Source: Ulvibacterium sp. (lineage in GTDB: Bacteria; Bacteroidota; Bacteroidia; Flavobacteriales; Flavobacteriaceae). Taken from it: a stretch of 64,000 bases of DNA. Below are positions 38,447-46,192 of the stretch, piece after piece. A program made the position numbers and the translations under genes. The number at the start of each line of letters is the position of its first letter. The stretch's first letter is position 1. The notes under the pieces were generated by a model. It was not told where the DNA came from. It made no database searches and saw only the letters and a program-made list of their open reading frames with translations. The stretch lies in assembly GCF_028285715.1 (NCBI RefSeq), contig NZ_JANQOO010000021.1, positions 372,001 to 436,000 on the forward strand. Reading direction: 5' to 3'.

Positions 38447-41400
38447 ATGAATCAAAAACGAGATTACAATTCGTTAAGACCCCGGGGAAAGTTTTCTTTC
38501 TTCACTATAGGGTTTTTGTCGATGTTGATTTGTTTGGGAACACAAATGGCCCAGGCAAACGAAATTACTATTGAAGCGGAAAATATTTTCCAAACCACCG
38601 TTTCGGGTACAATTACAGATTCCGGTGGAGTGCCACTTCCTGGAGCCAACGTTGTTGAAAAAGGAACAACTAACGGAACCCAAACCGATTTTGATGGAAA
38701 TTATACGTTAAATGTAGATTCCAATGCCACTTTGGTTGTCAGCTATCTGGGGTTTTTGACCCAAGAAGTTGCGGTTAATGGACGATCTACGGTTGATGTC
38801 ACCTTGGCAGAAGACGCCGCGGCACTTGATGAGGTCATCGTTACGGGTTACCAAACAGAGAGCAAACGGGAAACTACTGCTGCCGTTTCCATTGTGAAGG
38901 CTGAGGAATTGGCGGCCATACCTTCCGGTAACGTAGAACAGCAATTGGCCGGTAGGGTCGCTGGGGTCACCGTTGTAACCAATGGTCAGCCGGGTACAAC
39001 CTCCCAGATTCGGGTACGTGGTTTCGGAGCTTTTGGGGGTAATGAACCTTTATATGTTGTGGATGGGGTTCCTATCCTAAACATCGATTTCTTAAGCCCG
39101 GACGATATTGAGACGACCACAGTACTAAAAGACGCAGCCGCGGCTTCCATCTATGGAGCTAGGGCAGCGAATGGGGTAATCGTTTATACCACAAAACAAG
39201 GAAAAAAAGGAAAAAGGAAGACCAATGTAACCCTGAACATCCAAAGCGGGGTTACCGATCCCAATGTTGGTGGTTCGCCGGAGATGTTGAATCCTCAGGA
39301 TATGGCCAGATATACGCACATCGCCTATGAAAACAATGCTGCGGCTACTGGCACGGCGCCTCAGTATACACATCCACAGTATGGATCTAATCCTACCCCT
39401 CGTTTTCCGGACTATTTGCATGCCGACGGTCTAAACGGAGTTTTTGAATCGGATGTAAATTTGGCGCAAATCCGTGCCAACTTTGAGGCGGATCCTGAAA
39501 ATGTGTTTTTAATCCGACCTAATCTAGCAGGTACTAACTGGTATAAGGAAATTACACGGATTGCACCGATTAGCCGTATTAGTCTGGGCTTTGATGGAGG
39601 TACCGAGGACGGCCGTTACTATTTTGGTGTCGCCGCCCAAACTCAATCTGGTATTTTATTGGAAAATGAGCTTGAAAGATACACGGCCCGTTTCAACTCG
39701 GAATGGGATGTAACGCCTTGGTTGTCCATTGGAGAGAATTTCCAAGCCACCTATCGATCTGTGGTAGGTCAACAAGGTGCCGCCGGGGGTGCAGGTATCG
39801 CGGATGAAGAATCCGAGGTACTTTCCGCCTATCGGATGCCGACTATTATTCCGGTGTTCGATGAATTTGGTAGCTATGCCAGTACCCGAGCAGCCGGATT
39901 CAACAATCCACGGAATCCGGTAAGGCGTTTGGTACAGGATAATGGAAGTGATGTAGCTTTTTCAGTGGAGGCCTTTGGTAATATTTATGCCAATCTTAAA
40001 CTGGCCGATGGCCTTTCGGTCCGCTCCAGCTTAGGTGGGCAATATTTTAATTTTACACGACAGAATTATAATTTCAGATATTTAGGGGATTCCGAGCCTC
40101 AGGCCAGTAATGGTTTTCAGGAAGAATGGCTCTACGGTTTCCAATGGGTTTTTTCCAATACGGTAAACTTTAAAAAGACCTATGGAAAGCATGGTATTAC
40201 GGCATTGGCCGGTATTGAAGCTATCAACGGGGCCAGTTCCCCAAGAACTCCTTCAAGGGGGAGACGTATTTTTGGTTCAGGTATCAATCCTTTCTCAACG
40301 GATATTGATTTTATTACTATGTCCACGGTGCAAAGTCCTGTCGTCCAAGGAAATATTTTCACTGGGGTAAACTTCAGTTCGCTATTCGGAAAACTGGATT
40401 ATAATTTTGATGAAAAATACTACGTGAGTGGTGTAATTCGTCGTGATGGTTCCTCCGTATTCGGTGAAAATAACCGATATGGGGTATTCCCGGCGGTATC
40501 GGGCGCATGGACGGTTAGCGGAGAACCTTTTATGCAAAACCAGAATTTCATTTCTGATTTGAGAATCCGCGCTGGTTGGGGTGAAATGGGTAACTCCAAC
40601 AATGTGGATCCGAGTAATCAATTCTCCTTGGCCGCTGCTAATTTGGGCAGAACCTTTTATCCTATAGGTGGACAAAATAGTGGTGCAGACGAAGGGTTTG
40701 CCACGAGTCGAATCGGAAATCCAGATGCGAAGTGGGAAACCAGTACTACATTGAACATTGGTTTTGACCTTTCCCTTCTGGACAACAAAATAGAAGTACA
40801 GTTCGACTGGTGGAAAAAGGATACCGAAGATCTGTTGTTCCAGGTTCCTTTGGCCGGGGTTACAGGAAACGATGCCGATGCGCCTTCCGTAAACGTAGGA
40901 TCCATGTTGAATCAAGGGGTTGATTTCCAGATTGTAGGCCGCGGTAATTTTACCGAAGATCTTTCTTTCCAAATCACTACCAACCACTCCTTCTTGAAAA
41001 ATGAGGTGGTGGAATTTGCTCCAGGTATCGATTTCTTGGATGGTATTGGTTTTAGGGGAATTACCCCTACCCGAAACCAAATCGGGAGACCACTTTCCTC
41101 CTTCTTTGGTTACAATGTAATCGGTTATTTCAACTCACAGGCTGAGGTAGACAATTCTCCCGCTCAGGACGGTAAAGGGTTAGGACGTTTCCGCTACGAA
41201 GATGTAAACGGCGATGGTGCCATTACTCCGGATGACAGAACGTATTTGGGTGATCCCGTTCCTTCTTATACAGGTGGAGCTGTTTTTGAACTCAACTACA
41301 AACAACTTAAGATGGAAATGTTCTGGAATTGGTCCGTAGGAAATGAGATTTTCAACCAATCAAAATGGTTTAGAGATTTCTTTGGGACCTTTGAAGGTTC

Positions 41401-41767
41401 CGCCAAGGGGGTTGCTGCATTTAGATCTTGGACTCCGGAATTGGGGAACAATGCCGCCGCACCCATTTGGGAAAGTGTTTCCAACTTGAGTACTAGCGGC
41501 GCCTCCAACTCTTGGTATGTTGAGGACGGTTCTTACGCAAGATTACAACGTTTAGCTTTGGTATATTCTTTTGATGACAAAGTAAAGGATGCTTTAGGTC
41601 TAAGCAAATTTGAAGTAGGTATCTCTGCAAACAACATTTGGACCATTACTAATTATAGTGGTTTAGACCCCGTCGTTGGTGGTGATGTGGATACCCGCTT
41701 CGGAATCGATGTGGGGAACTACCCAGCCACACCGCAATACCTGCTTAACGTAAATTTAGGCTTGTGA
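38447..41767 (+). CDS. SusC/RagA-type TonB-linked outer membrane transporter
   Basis: This is a 1106-residue TonB-dependent importer for glycans or peptides. After a signal peptide comes a carboxypeptidase-regulatory-like domain (VSGTITDSGGVPLPGANVV) with the FDGNYTLNV segment. The plug follows, with VIVTGYQTESKRETTAAVS and EPLYVVDGVPI, and then the outer membrane barrel to the C-terminal YLLNVNLGL. It pairs with the susD gene 55 bases downstream. The substrate is not readable; the genes to the right (GH9, sulfatase, esterase) suggest a polysaccharide. Length and domains are normal. Confidence 0.95.
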   Translation: MNQKRDYNSLRPRGKFSFFTIGFLSMLICLGTQMAQANEITIEAENIFQTTVSGTITDSGGVPLPGANVVEKGTTNGTQTDFDGNYTLNVDSNATLVVSYLGFLTQEVAVNGRSTVDVTLAEDAAALDEVIVTGYQTESKRETTAAVSIVKAEELAAIPSGNVEQQLAGRVAGVTVVTNGQPGTTSQIRVRGFGAFGGNEPLYVVDGVPILNIDFLSPDDIETTTVLKDAAAASIYGARAANGVIVYTTKQGKKGKRKTNVTLNIQSGVTDPNVGGSPEMLNPQDMARYTHIAYENNAAATGTAPQYTHPQYGSNPTPRFPDYLHADGLNGVFESDVNLAQIRANFEADPENVFLIRPNLAGTNWYKEITRIAPISRISLGFDGGTEDGRYYFGVAAQTQSGILLENELERYTARFNSEWDVTPWLSIGENFQATYRSVVGQQGAAGGAGIADEESEVLSAYRMPTIIPVFDEFGSYASTRAAGFNNPRNPVRRLVQDNGSDVAFSVEAFGNIYANLKLADGLSVRSSLGGQYFNFTRQNYNFRYLGDSEPQASNGFQEEWLYGFQWVFSNTVNFKKTYGKHGITALAGIEAINGASSPRTPSRGRRIFGSGINPFSTDIDFITMSTVQSPVVQGNIFTGVNFSSLFGKLDYNFDEKYYVSGVIRRDGSSVFGENNRYGVFPAVSGAWTVSGEPFMQNQNFISDLRIRAGWGEMGNSNNVDPSNQFSLAAANLGRTFYPIGGQNSGADEGFATSRIGNPDAKWETSTTLNIGFDLSLLDNKIEVQFDWWKKDTEDLLFQVPLAGVTGNDADAPSVNVGSMLNQGVDFQIVGRGNFTEDLSFQITTNHSFLKNEVVEFAPGIDFLDGIGFRGITPTRNQIGRPLSSFFGYNVIGYFNSQAEVDNSPAQDGKGLGRFRYEDVNGDGAITPDDRTYLGDPVPSYTGGAVFELNYKQLKMEMFWNWSVGNEIFNQSKWFRDFFGTFEGSAKGVAAFRSWTPELGNNAAAPIWESVSNLSTSGASNSWYVEDGSYARLQRLALVYSFDDKVKDALGLSKFEVGISANNIWTITNYSGLDPVVGGDVDTRFGIDVGNYPATPQYLLNVNLGL

Positions 41768-41822
41768 TAGCTTTGTGATATTTAAAAGAAAAATTATTTA
41801 TATATTTAAGCAAAAATTAACT

Positions 41823-43586
41823 ATGAAAACTATGTACAGATTAAGAAAATTACCTGTTTTTATAGCGATGGTCCTTATGATAGGGGTCTCCTGTAATGAC
41901 GAATTTTTGGAAGTACCTCCGACAGGTTCCTTGGGAGCCGCCCAATTGGAAAATCAAGCTGGTGCTGACGGTTTATTAATAGGGGCCTATTCGGCCTTGA
42001 ACGGTGTATTTGGTAACCGTTTCGAAGGTCCTAACCATTGGGTTACAGGGTCCATTTGTGGAGGAGAGGCCAACAAAGGAACTGATGCCGGGGATTATTC
42101 CGCTATCAATCCGGTACAACGATATGAAATAGATCCCACCAGTGGGGATATCAATAATTTTTGGAATGGTCGTTATGAAGGCGTTGTGCGCTGTAACAAT
42201 GTAATTGCTACAGTACAATCGGCTGGTGACAATATAGTCGCAGCAGAGGCAACACGTATTATTGCCGAGGCAAGAATGCTTAGAGGACATTTCTATTTTG
42301 ACCTCAAAAAGCACTTGAACAGTATCCCTTATTTCGATGAAACCGTTGCTCCAACCGATGTTGTTGCCATATCCAATACTCCAGATGTTTGGGGCAATAT
42401 AGAAGCGGATTTCCAATTTGCTTATGATAACTTGGGAAGTGAAACCGGTGCAGGTCGCGTAAATAAATGGGCTGCCAGGGCTTATCTTGGTAAAGCACAA
42501 TTATATCAAGGAAAATTTGCTGAAGCCAAAGCTTCATTTGACGATGTTATTGCCAATGGAGTTACTTCCAATGGTCTAAAATATGCATTGTTGGATGACT
42601 ATGCCCAAATTTATAACGCGGAGAATGATAATCATGCGGAAGCGGTTATGGATGTTGAATCGGCCAATAATACGGGAAGCACCCAAAATGCTAACTATTT
42701 TGATGATTTGAATTACCCCTATAATACAGGACCGGATGGCCCAGGAAACTGCTGTGGCTTCTTCCAGCCTAGTATTGAGTTGGGCAATTCCTTTAGAACC
42801 ACTCCAGAAGGCTTGCCATTATTGGACGGCTCCTACAATGACCCTGCCAACGAAGTTGCCAACAACTATGCATGGGTAGTGGTAGATGGAAACGCTGAAG
42901 AGGATTTTGTTGAGGATGCAGGCCCACTTGATCCACGTATTGACCATTCCATCGGACGTATAGGTATTCCTTATCTAGACTGGATAGATCACCCCGGGTC
43001 TGCTTGGATTCGAAGTTTTCCTTATGCGGGACCTTATTCACCTAAGAAATACATTTACTATAGGTCTCAGGAAAATAGCTTTACGGATGGTAGTTCTTGG
43101 ACTCGAGGTTATGCTTTAATGAATTATACCATTATCCGGTATGCAGATGTATTGTTAATGGCTGCAGAAGCGGAAATTGAGGCAGGTTCTTTGGAGCAAG
43201 CTAGGACCTATGTAAACCAGGTTAGGGCACGAGCGGCCAATTCAGAACACTGGGTAAAAGAATACGATTCTGGTGAAGATGCCGCCAATTACGTAATTGC
43301 CGAATATCCACCTTCCCAATTTGCTTCTCAGGAAGATGCCCGTACCGCGGTACGCTTCGAACGTAAGTTGGAACTGTCAGGAGAAGGTCACCGTTTCTTT
43401 GACTTGGTACGATGGGGAATAGCCGCCGATGTTTTGAACGACTATTTGGCCTACGAATCCCAATACTTGGTAACAAAGTTTGGAGGGGCTAGCTTTACAG
43501 CTGGGAAGAATGAATATTTCCCTATCCCGCAAGCCCAAATAGATATTCAAGGTTCTGACGTATTGACACAAAACCCAGGATACTAA
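41823..43586 (+). CDS. SusD/RagB-type surface glycan-binding lipoprotein
   Basis: This is a 587-residue lipoprotein that caps the SusC barrel and binds substrate at the cell surface. The start was set at 41823 (MKTMYRLRKLPV), which gives a normal signal with a lipobox ending at Cys24 (LMIGVSC). An upstream in-frame ATG at 41775 would add a strange basic stretch. The beginning has NDEFLEVPPTGSL and a TPR-like helical region. The end has ARTAVRFERKLELSGEGHRF and FFDLVRWGI, then EYFPIPQAQI, all typical. A strong terminator follows 30 bases after the stop. Confidence 0.95.
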   Translation: MKTMYRLRKLPVFIAMVLMIGVSCNDEFLEVPPTGSLGAAQLENQAGADGLLIGAYSALNGVFGNRFEGPNHWVTGSICGGEANKGTDAGDYSAINPVQRYEIDPTSGDINNFWNGRYEGVVRCNNVIATVQSAGDNIVAAEATRIIAEARMLRGHFYFDLKKHLNSIPYFDETVAPTDVVAISNTPDVWGNIEADFQFAYDNLGSETGAGRVNKWAARAYLGKAQLYQGKFAEAKASFDDVIANGVTSNGLKYALLDDYAQIYNAENDNHAEAVMDVESANNTGSTQNANYFDDLNYPYNTGPDGPGNCCGFFQPSIELGNSFRTTPEGLPLLDGSYNDPANEVANNYAWVVVDGNAEEDFVEDAGPLDPRIDHSIGRIGIPYLDWIDHPGSAWIRSFPYAGPYSPKKYIYYRSQENSFTDGSSWTRGYALMNYTIIRYADVLLMAAEAEIEAGSLEQARTYVNQVRARAANSEHWVKEYDSGEDAANYVIAEYPPSQFASQEDARTAVRFERKLELSGEGHRFFDLVRWGIAADVLNDYLAYESQYLVTKFGGASFTAGKNEYFPIPQAQIDIQGSDVLTQNPGY

Positions 43587-43615
43587 GTAATATACAATAG
43601 AAAAAGAAAGCAAAA

Positions 43616-43645
43616 AGAGCCGCTCAGTTGAGCGGCTCTTTTTTT
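43616..43645. terminator. Strong intrinsic terminator after susD (bidirectional)
   Basis: AGAGCCGCTCA (43616-43626) pairs perfectly with TGAGCGGCTCT (43629-43639), followed by a T-run to 43645. On the minus strand the same stem is followed by TTTTTG, so it can also end the XRE regulator transcript. It forms a clean boundary between the susCD unit and the peptide island. Confidence 0.85.
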
Positions 43646-43720
43646 GTGGTTATTTTTTATCTTTATTCCTTCGGAATTCGTTTTTCAATTAAGCTGGAAT
43701 TACCATAAGTATACTACAAG

Positions 43721-44023
43721 TTACTCGTGCTTTATTCTATCGATTGTTGTCTTCAGATACCCGATTATTTCTTCCTTGGCCGATAACAGTTCCTTCAGTA
43801 AAGCCAGTTCATCTACCTCTGATGCAGATTTTGACTCCGGGATTTGTGAATCCATCAATTCCTTAATTCGCTCAAGATGCTTTCCGGAAGGACTCACTTT
43901 TTTCGACTCCCAGTTGGAAACAGTAGCCTGTTTTACACCCACCAATTTTCCAAAATCAGCCTGACTGATCCTTTTTTCCTTTCTGTACTTTAGAATCGAA
44001 ATATCTATCTCTGCTTGGGGCAT
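43721..44023 (-). CDS. XRE-family helix-turn-helix regulator
   Basis: This is a 100-residue DNA-binding protein. The N-terminal part holds a five-helix HTH_3 (Cro/C1) fold: LKYRKEKRISQADFGKLVGV and KQATVSNWESKKVSPSG. The C-terminal 40 residues form a charged helix (ELALLKELLSAKEEI) suited to dimer formation. It is transcribed away from the peptide genes and shares with them a very AT-rich gap of almost 500 bases. By position it is the best local candidate to control the peptide genes, but no direct evidence links it to the palindrome found there. Confidence 0.78.
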   Translation of the reverse strand: MPQAEIDISILKYRKEKRISQADFGKLVGVKQATVSNWESKKVSPSGKHLERIKELMDSQIPESKSASEVDELALLKELLSAKEEIIGYLKTTIDRIKHE

Positions 44024-44510
44024 GACGGAACGGTATAAAAAGAAAAATATGTCAGGTTAATATAAGAAAAATATAATAATGTAGTATTAAACTTATAAAT
44101 AATATAAGAAAATAATAATTATTGTTATTAAACAGGTTCAACCCGCTTAGAATACTTTATCCCACACATTTCCACTCGCATCAGGGTCCTTATGACTTTA
44201 ATAAAGAAGATTATCAGCTTTATAAGTAAAATCCAGATATTCTAAAGCTCAATCTTATAAATTGATAACTGTAAATCATCTGTTTTAAATTCTTAAATCT
44301 AAGTACAATATAATTTATCAAGTTGAAGATGTATTTGATGATCACTCGCTTCGTACTCTTTGGGGGATACCGCCAGGAAGTTTTTATCCAAAATAGTAGA
44401 AGTAAAGTACTTAATCAACCTTCCTAAGGAACTATGAAACCAACGAATATTGGGTATGGATTTGCAAATCGTTCACAATAAATGAAGTATTAATCCAAAA
44501 ATGAAAAAAA
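44024..44510. promoter_or_regulatory. AT-rich divergent control region between the regulator and peptide gene 1
   Basis: The region has no gene but several possible signals. Two near-copies of AATATAAGAAAA-(A)-TATAATAAT lie at 44059-44080 and 44101-44119, 42 bases apart (about four helix turns), just upstream of the XRE regulator. CTAAGTACAAT at 44299-44309 and ATGGATTTGCAAATC at 44456-44470 both recur upstream of peptide gene 3. Confidence 0.45.
44459..44470. promoter_or_regulatory. 12-base palindrome GATTTGCAAATC (copy 1)
   Basis: GATTTGCAAATC is its own reverse complement. It lies 41 bases before the ATG of peptide gene 1. The shared 15-base block ATGGATTTGCAAATC also occurs before peptide gene 3. 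It may be an operator. It could also overlap a degenerate -7 box (TGGATTTG). Confidence 0.5.
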
Positions 44511-44687
44511 ATGAAAAAAATCATTTCCAAGTTTTCGGACAAATTATTGTCCAAGGAACGTTTAAAAACCGTTAAGGGTGGAGCCACTCCTTATTGTTTT
44601 TGTGTAAGCAGTGGAGCTTATATTAATTGTCCATGGGGTTATGGACCGGGAAGTCAAGTACCTCATGGTGTAGGGGACTGTTGGTAG
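44511..44687 (+). CDS. Double-glycine leader peptide 1 (candidate modified/secreted peptide)
   Basis: This is a 58-residue precursor. The 24-residue leader ends LSKERLKTVKGG, a double-glycine leader of the type cleaved by C39 peptidase-ABC transporters, one of which lies downstream. The 34-residue core begins ATPYCFCVSSGA and has four Cys (core positions 5, 7, 16 and 33), with Pro, Gly and Tyr frequent and a final CW. Its leader is almost the same as those of the two sister genes at 44812 and 45880. The core has Ser and Thr residues that could be glycosylated by the enzyme encoded at 46193. The gene is too short for standard callers. An out-of-frame ATG sits 10 bases upstream. Confidence 0.88.
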   Translation: MKKIISKFSDKLLSKERLKTVKGGATPYCFCVSSGAYINCPWGYGPGSQVPHGVGDCW

Positions 44688-44811
44688 TTAAATTTAAAGG
44701 GGAATTGTCTACGGCAATTAAGTTATCCTTTTGTTTAACGAGATAGATTTCCGCCAGAAAAAGGTGTTACGGATTTTCAGACTTAAATTATTAATCTAAT
44801 AAGTAGAGAAA

Positions 44812-44979
44812 ATGAAAAAAATAATTTCAAAACTGTCCGACAAATTATTGTCAAAGGAACAATTAAAAACCGTTAAAGGCGGTACTCCATATTGTTTTTG
44901 CTGTGGTAGTCCTGTGGCTTGCCCCCCAGGATATCCGCCAGGAGGTGAAGCTCCATTTCCATGGTGCTGTGGTGGATGA
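44812..44979 (+). CDS. Double-glycine leader peptide 2 (candidate modified/secreted peptide)
   Basis: This is a 55-residue precursor with the same leader type (ending LSKEQLKTVKGG). The 31-residue core begins TPYCFCCGSPVACPPG and ends PWCCGG. It has six Cys (core positions 4, 6, 7, 13, 28 and 29) and is rich in Pro and Gly, with only one Thr and one Ser. The Tyr-Cys-x-Cys start is shared with the other two cores. A terminator hairpin follows at 45021-45042. It is probably co-transcribed with peptide gene 1, 124 bases upstream. Confidence 0.88.
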   Translation: MKKIISKLSDKLLSKEQLKTVKGGTPYCFCCGSPVACPPGYPPGGEAPFPWCCGG

Positions 44980-45020
44980 TATTAAAGAATAAAATATCAA
45001 TATACTTATTTGACTTTTTT

Positions 45021-45050
45021 GGCCCCAAAAAAATTTGGGGCCAATTTTTA
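45021..45050 (+). terminator. Intrinsic terminator after peptide gene 2
   Basis: GGCCCCAAA (45021-45029) pairs perfectly with TTTGGGGCC (45034-45042) around an AAAA loop, followed by AATTTTTA. It separates peptide genes 1 and 2 from peptide gene 3. Confidence 0.78.
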
Positions 45051-45821
45051 TTACCACTTTTTATTCGTTTCTGATTTTAAACGTAGTTGAGTAATTATTT
45101 ATCGTATATCACAGGATAACAGCTATATCTTAAGTCATCTACGAATCAAAAAAGGATAAGTCAACGTTATCCTTTAAATCTCATTCATAAATATTTCTAA
45201 TGAGTATCATAAAAAGATCTCAATAGCCATTTAACAGAATTTTAAACATAATATTATAAAATTATTCATTACTTTATGTAAGTAAATTACTATTATATGA
45301 AATTTATGAGACTAGGAATTCATATAGAAATCCATCCGGATTCTTGATTCTGTACATTTTTTCATACAAGGGTAACAATGGTTAATGTCCATATTCCTAA
45401 CAAGCGTAAAATTTGTCATAATGTGTTTCAAAATGTCCTATCCTAATAGCCAGTTCTTGGTGCAATTCATAACCAAGATACAGTAGGAGACGAATCAGAT
45501 ATAAAAAACAGGAAAATTATCGAATGTGAGATTACTTTCATTTCAAGTCGAAATTCCAATGAACTTCTATGCCAATTCGCAAGAAAATCGGTATACCAAA
45601 AAATTCGAAAAAGAAAGCCGCTAAAACAATGGTAAAAAAGGATTTTAAGACTAGGAACAACTGAGTTAACCAACTTTAAAACAGGTCGCAAATATAGGTT
45701 AAAAGAAGTTGATATTAATGGAGGTTATAAGATGTTTTGTAAGGTAAATCAGTACCTAAGTACAATTCAAGTGGAAGTTTTGATATCAGTGTTGACTTAT
45801 TCAACAGTGATCGCCCATAAC
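45051..45821. other. Long AT-rich non-coding spacer
   Basis: About 770 bases between the terminator and the control site of peptide gene 3. I see no convincing gene on either strand and no fourth copy of the leader motif. A plus-strand stretch near 45566-45660 encodes a Lys-rich fragment without a start and was not accepted. CTAAGTACAAT at 45756-45766 repeats a sequence upstream of peptide gene 1, so part of this spacer may be an old duplication of the peptide 1 control region. Confidence 0.5.
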
Positions 45822-45825
45822 AATG

Positions 45826-45837
45826 GATTTGCAAATC
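45826..45837. promoter_or_regulatory. 12-base palindrome GATTTGCAAATC (copy 2)
   Basis: This is the second perfect copy of the palindrome seen at 44459-44470, again inside ATGGATTTGCAAATC. It lies 43 bases before the ATG of peptide gene 3, almost the same spacing as at peptide gene 1 (41). Conservation of sequence and spacing in otherwise divergent DNA supports a regulatory role. Confidence 0.5.
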
Positions 45838-45879
45838 AGTGTATATAATTTATGTTTTAATCTTTAAAAATTAAAAAAA

Positions 45880-46080
45880 ATGAAAAAGCTCATTTCTCAA
45901 TTTTCGGACAGATTACTGTCCAAAGAACAATTGAAGACCGTTAAAGGAGGTACCCAATACTGCACTTGTGATGGAACTCTACAACCACTTACATGGCCGA
46001 CTTGCGAGCAGCAGTGCAGCGCAGGAGGTGGTGGATATGGTGAACTTTGCCAACAGCCAAATCCACCTTTCGGATGCTAG
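45880..46080 (+). CDS. Double-glycine leader peptide 3 (candidate modified/secreted peptide)
   Basis: This is a 66-residue precursor. The leader (start MKKLISQFSDRLLSKEQ, end LKTVKGG) matches those of peptides 1 and 2. The 42-residue core begins TQYCTCDGTLQP, has six Cys (core positions 4, 6, 18, 22, 33 and 42), a Gly run (AGGGGYGE) and ends PPFGC. It has five Thr and one Ser, more potential O-glycosylation sites than the other two. It has its own upstream palindrome and lies directly before the glycosyltransferase gene, so it may lead the operon for the modification and export genes. Confidence 0.9.
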   Translation: MKKLISQFSDRLLSKEQLKTVKGGTQYCTCDGTLQPLTWPTCEQQCSAGGGGYGELCQQPNPPFGC

Positions 46081-46156
46081 TTAAAATCTTATAATATCCA
46101 TATTATCCTTTCATGGTAATCAAAGGATTGTGGTCAAAGATTTTGATTTTGTAATT

Positions 46157-46177
46157 GGCTCTGTCGAACACAGAGCC
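46157..46177 (+). promoter_or_regulatory. Perfect hairpin before the glycosyltransferase start
   Basis: GGCTCTGT (46157-46164) pairs perfectly with ACAGAGCC (46170-46177), loop CGAAC. It ends 15 bases before the chosen ATG at 46193 and has no T-run, so it is more likely an mRNA stability or translation control element than a full terminator. It could lower expression of the enzyme genes relative to peptide 3. Confidence 0.42.
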
Positions 46178-46192
46178 AAATTTCGTGAACGG

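Noticed and set aside
40382-41080. 232-residue minus-strand open frame inside susC
   Set aside because: Lies wholly inside the well-supported plus-strand susC gene and has no family likeness; it is a shadow of coding bias.
45467-45691. 74-residue minus-strand reading frame in the peptide island spacer
   Set aside because: Hydrophobic but without a clear signal-anchor order or family likeness; the region is AT-rich and looks non-coding on both strands. It was considered as an immunity gene but not supported.
46130-46192. Start of the glycosyltransferase at 46130
   Set aside because: The added 21 residues do not resemble GT1 enzymes and would be encoded partly by a perfect hairpin; the fold begins at the ATG at 46193.
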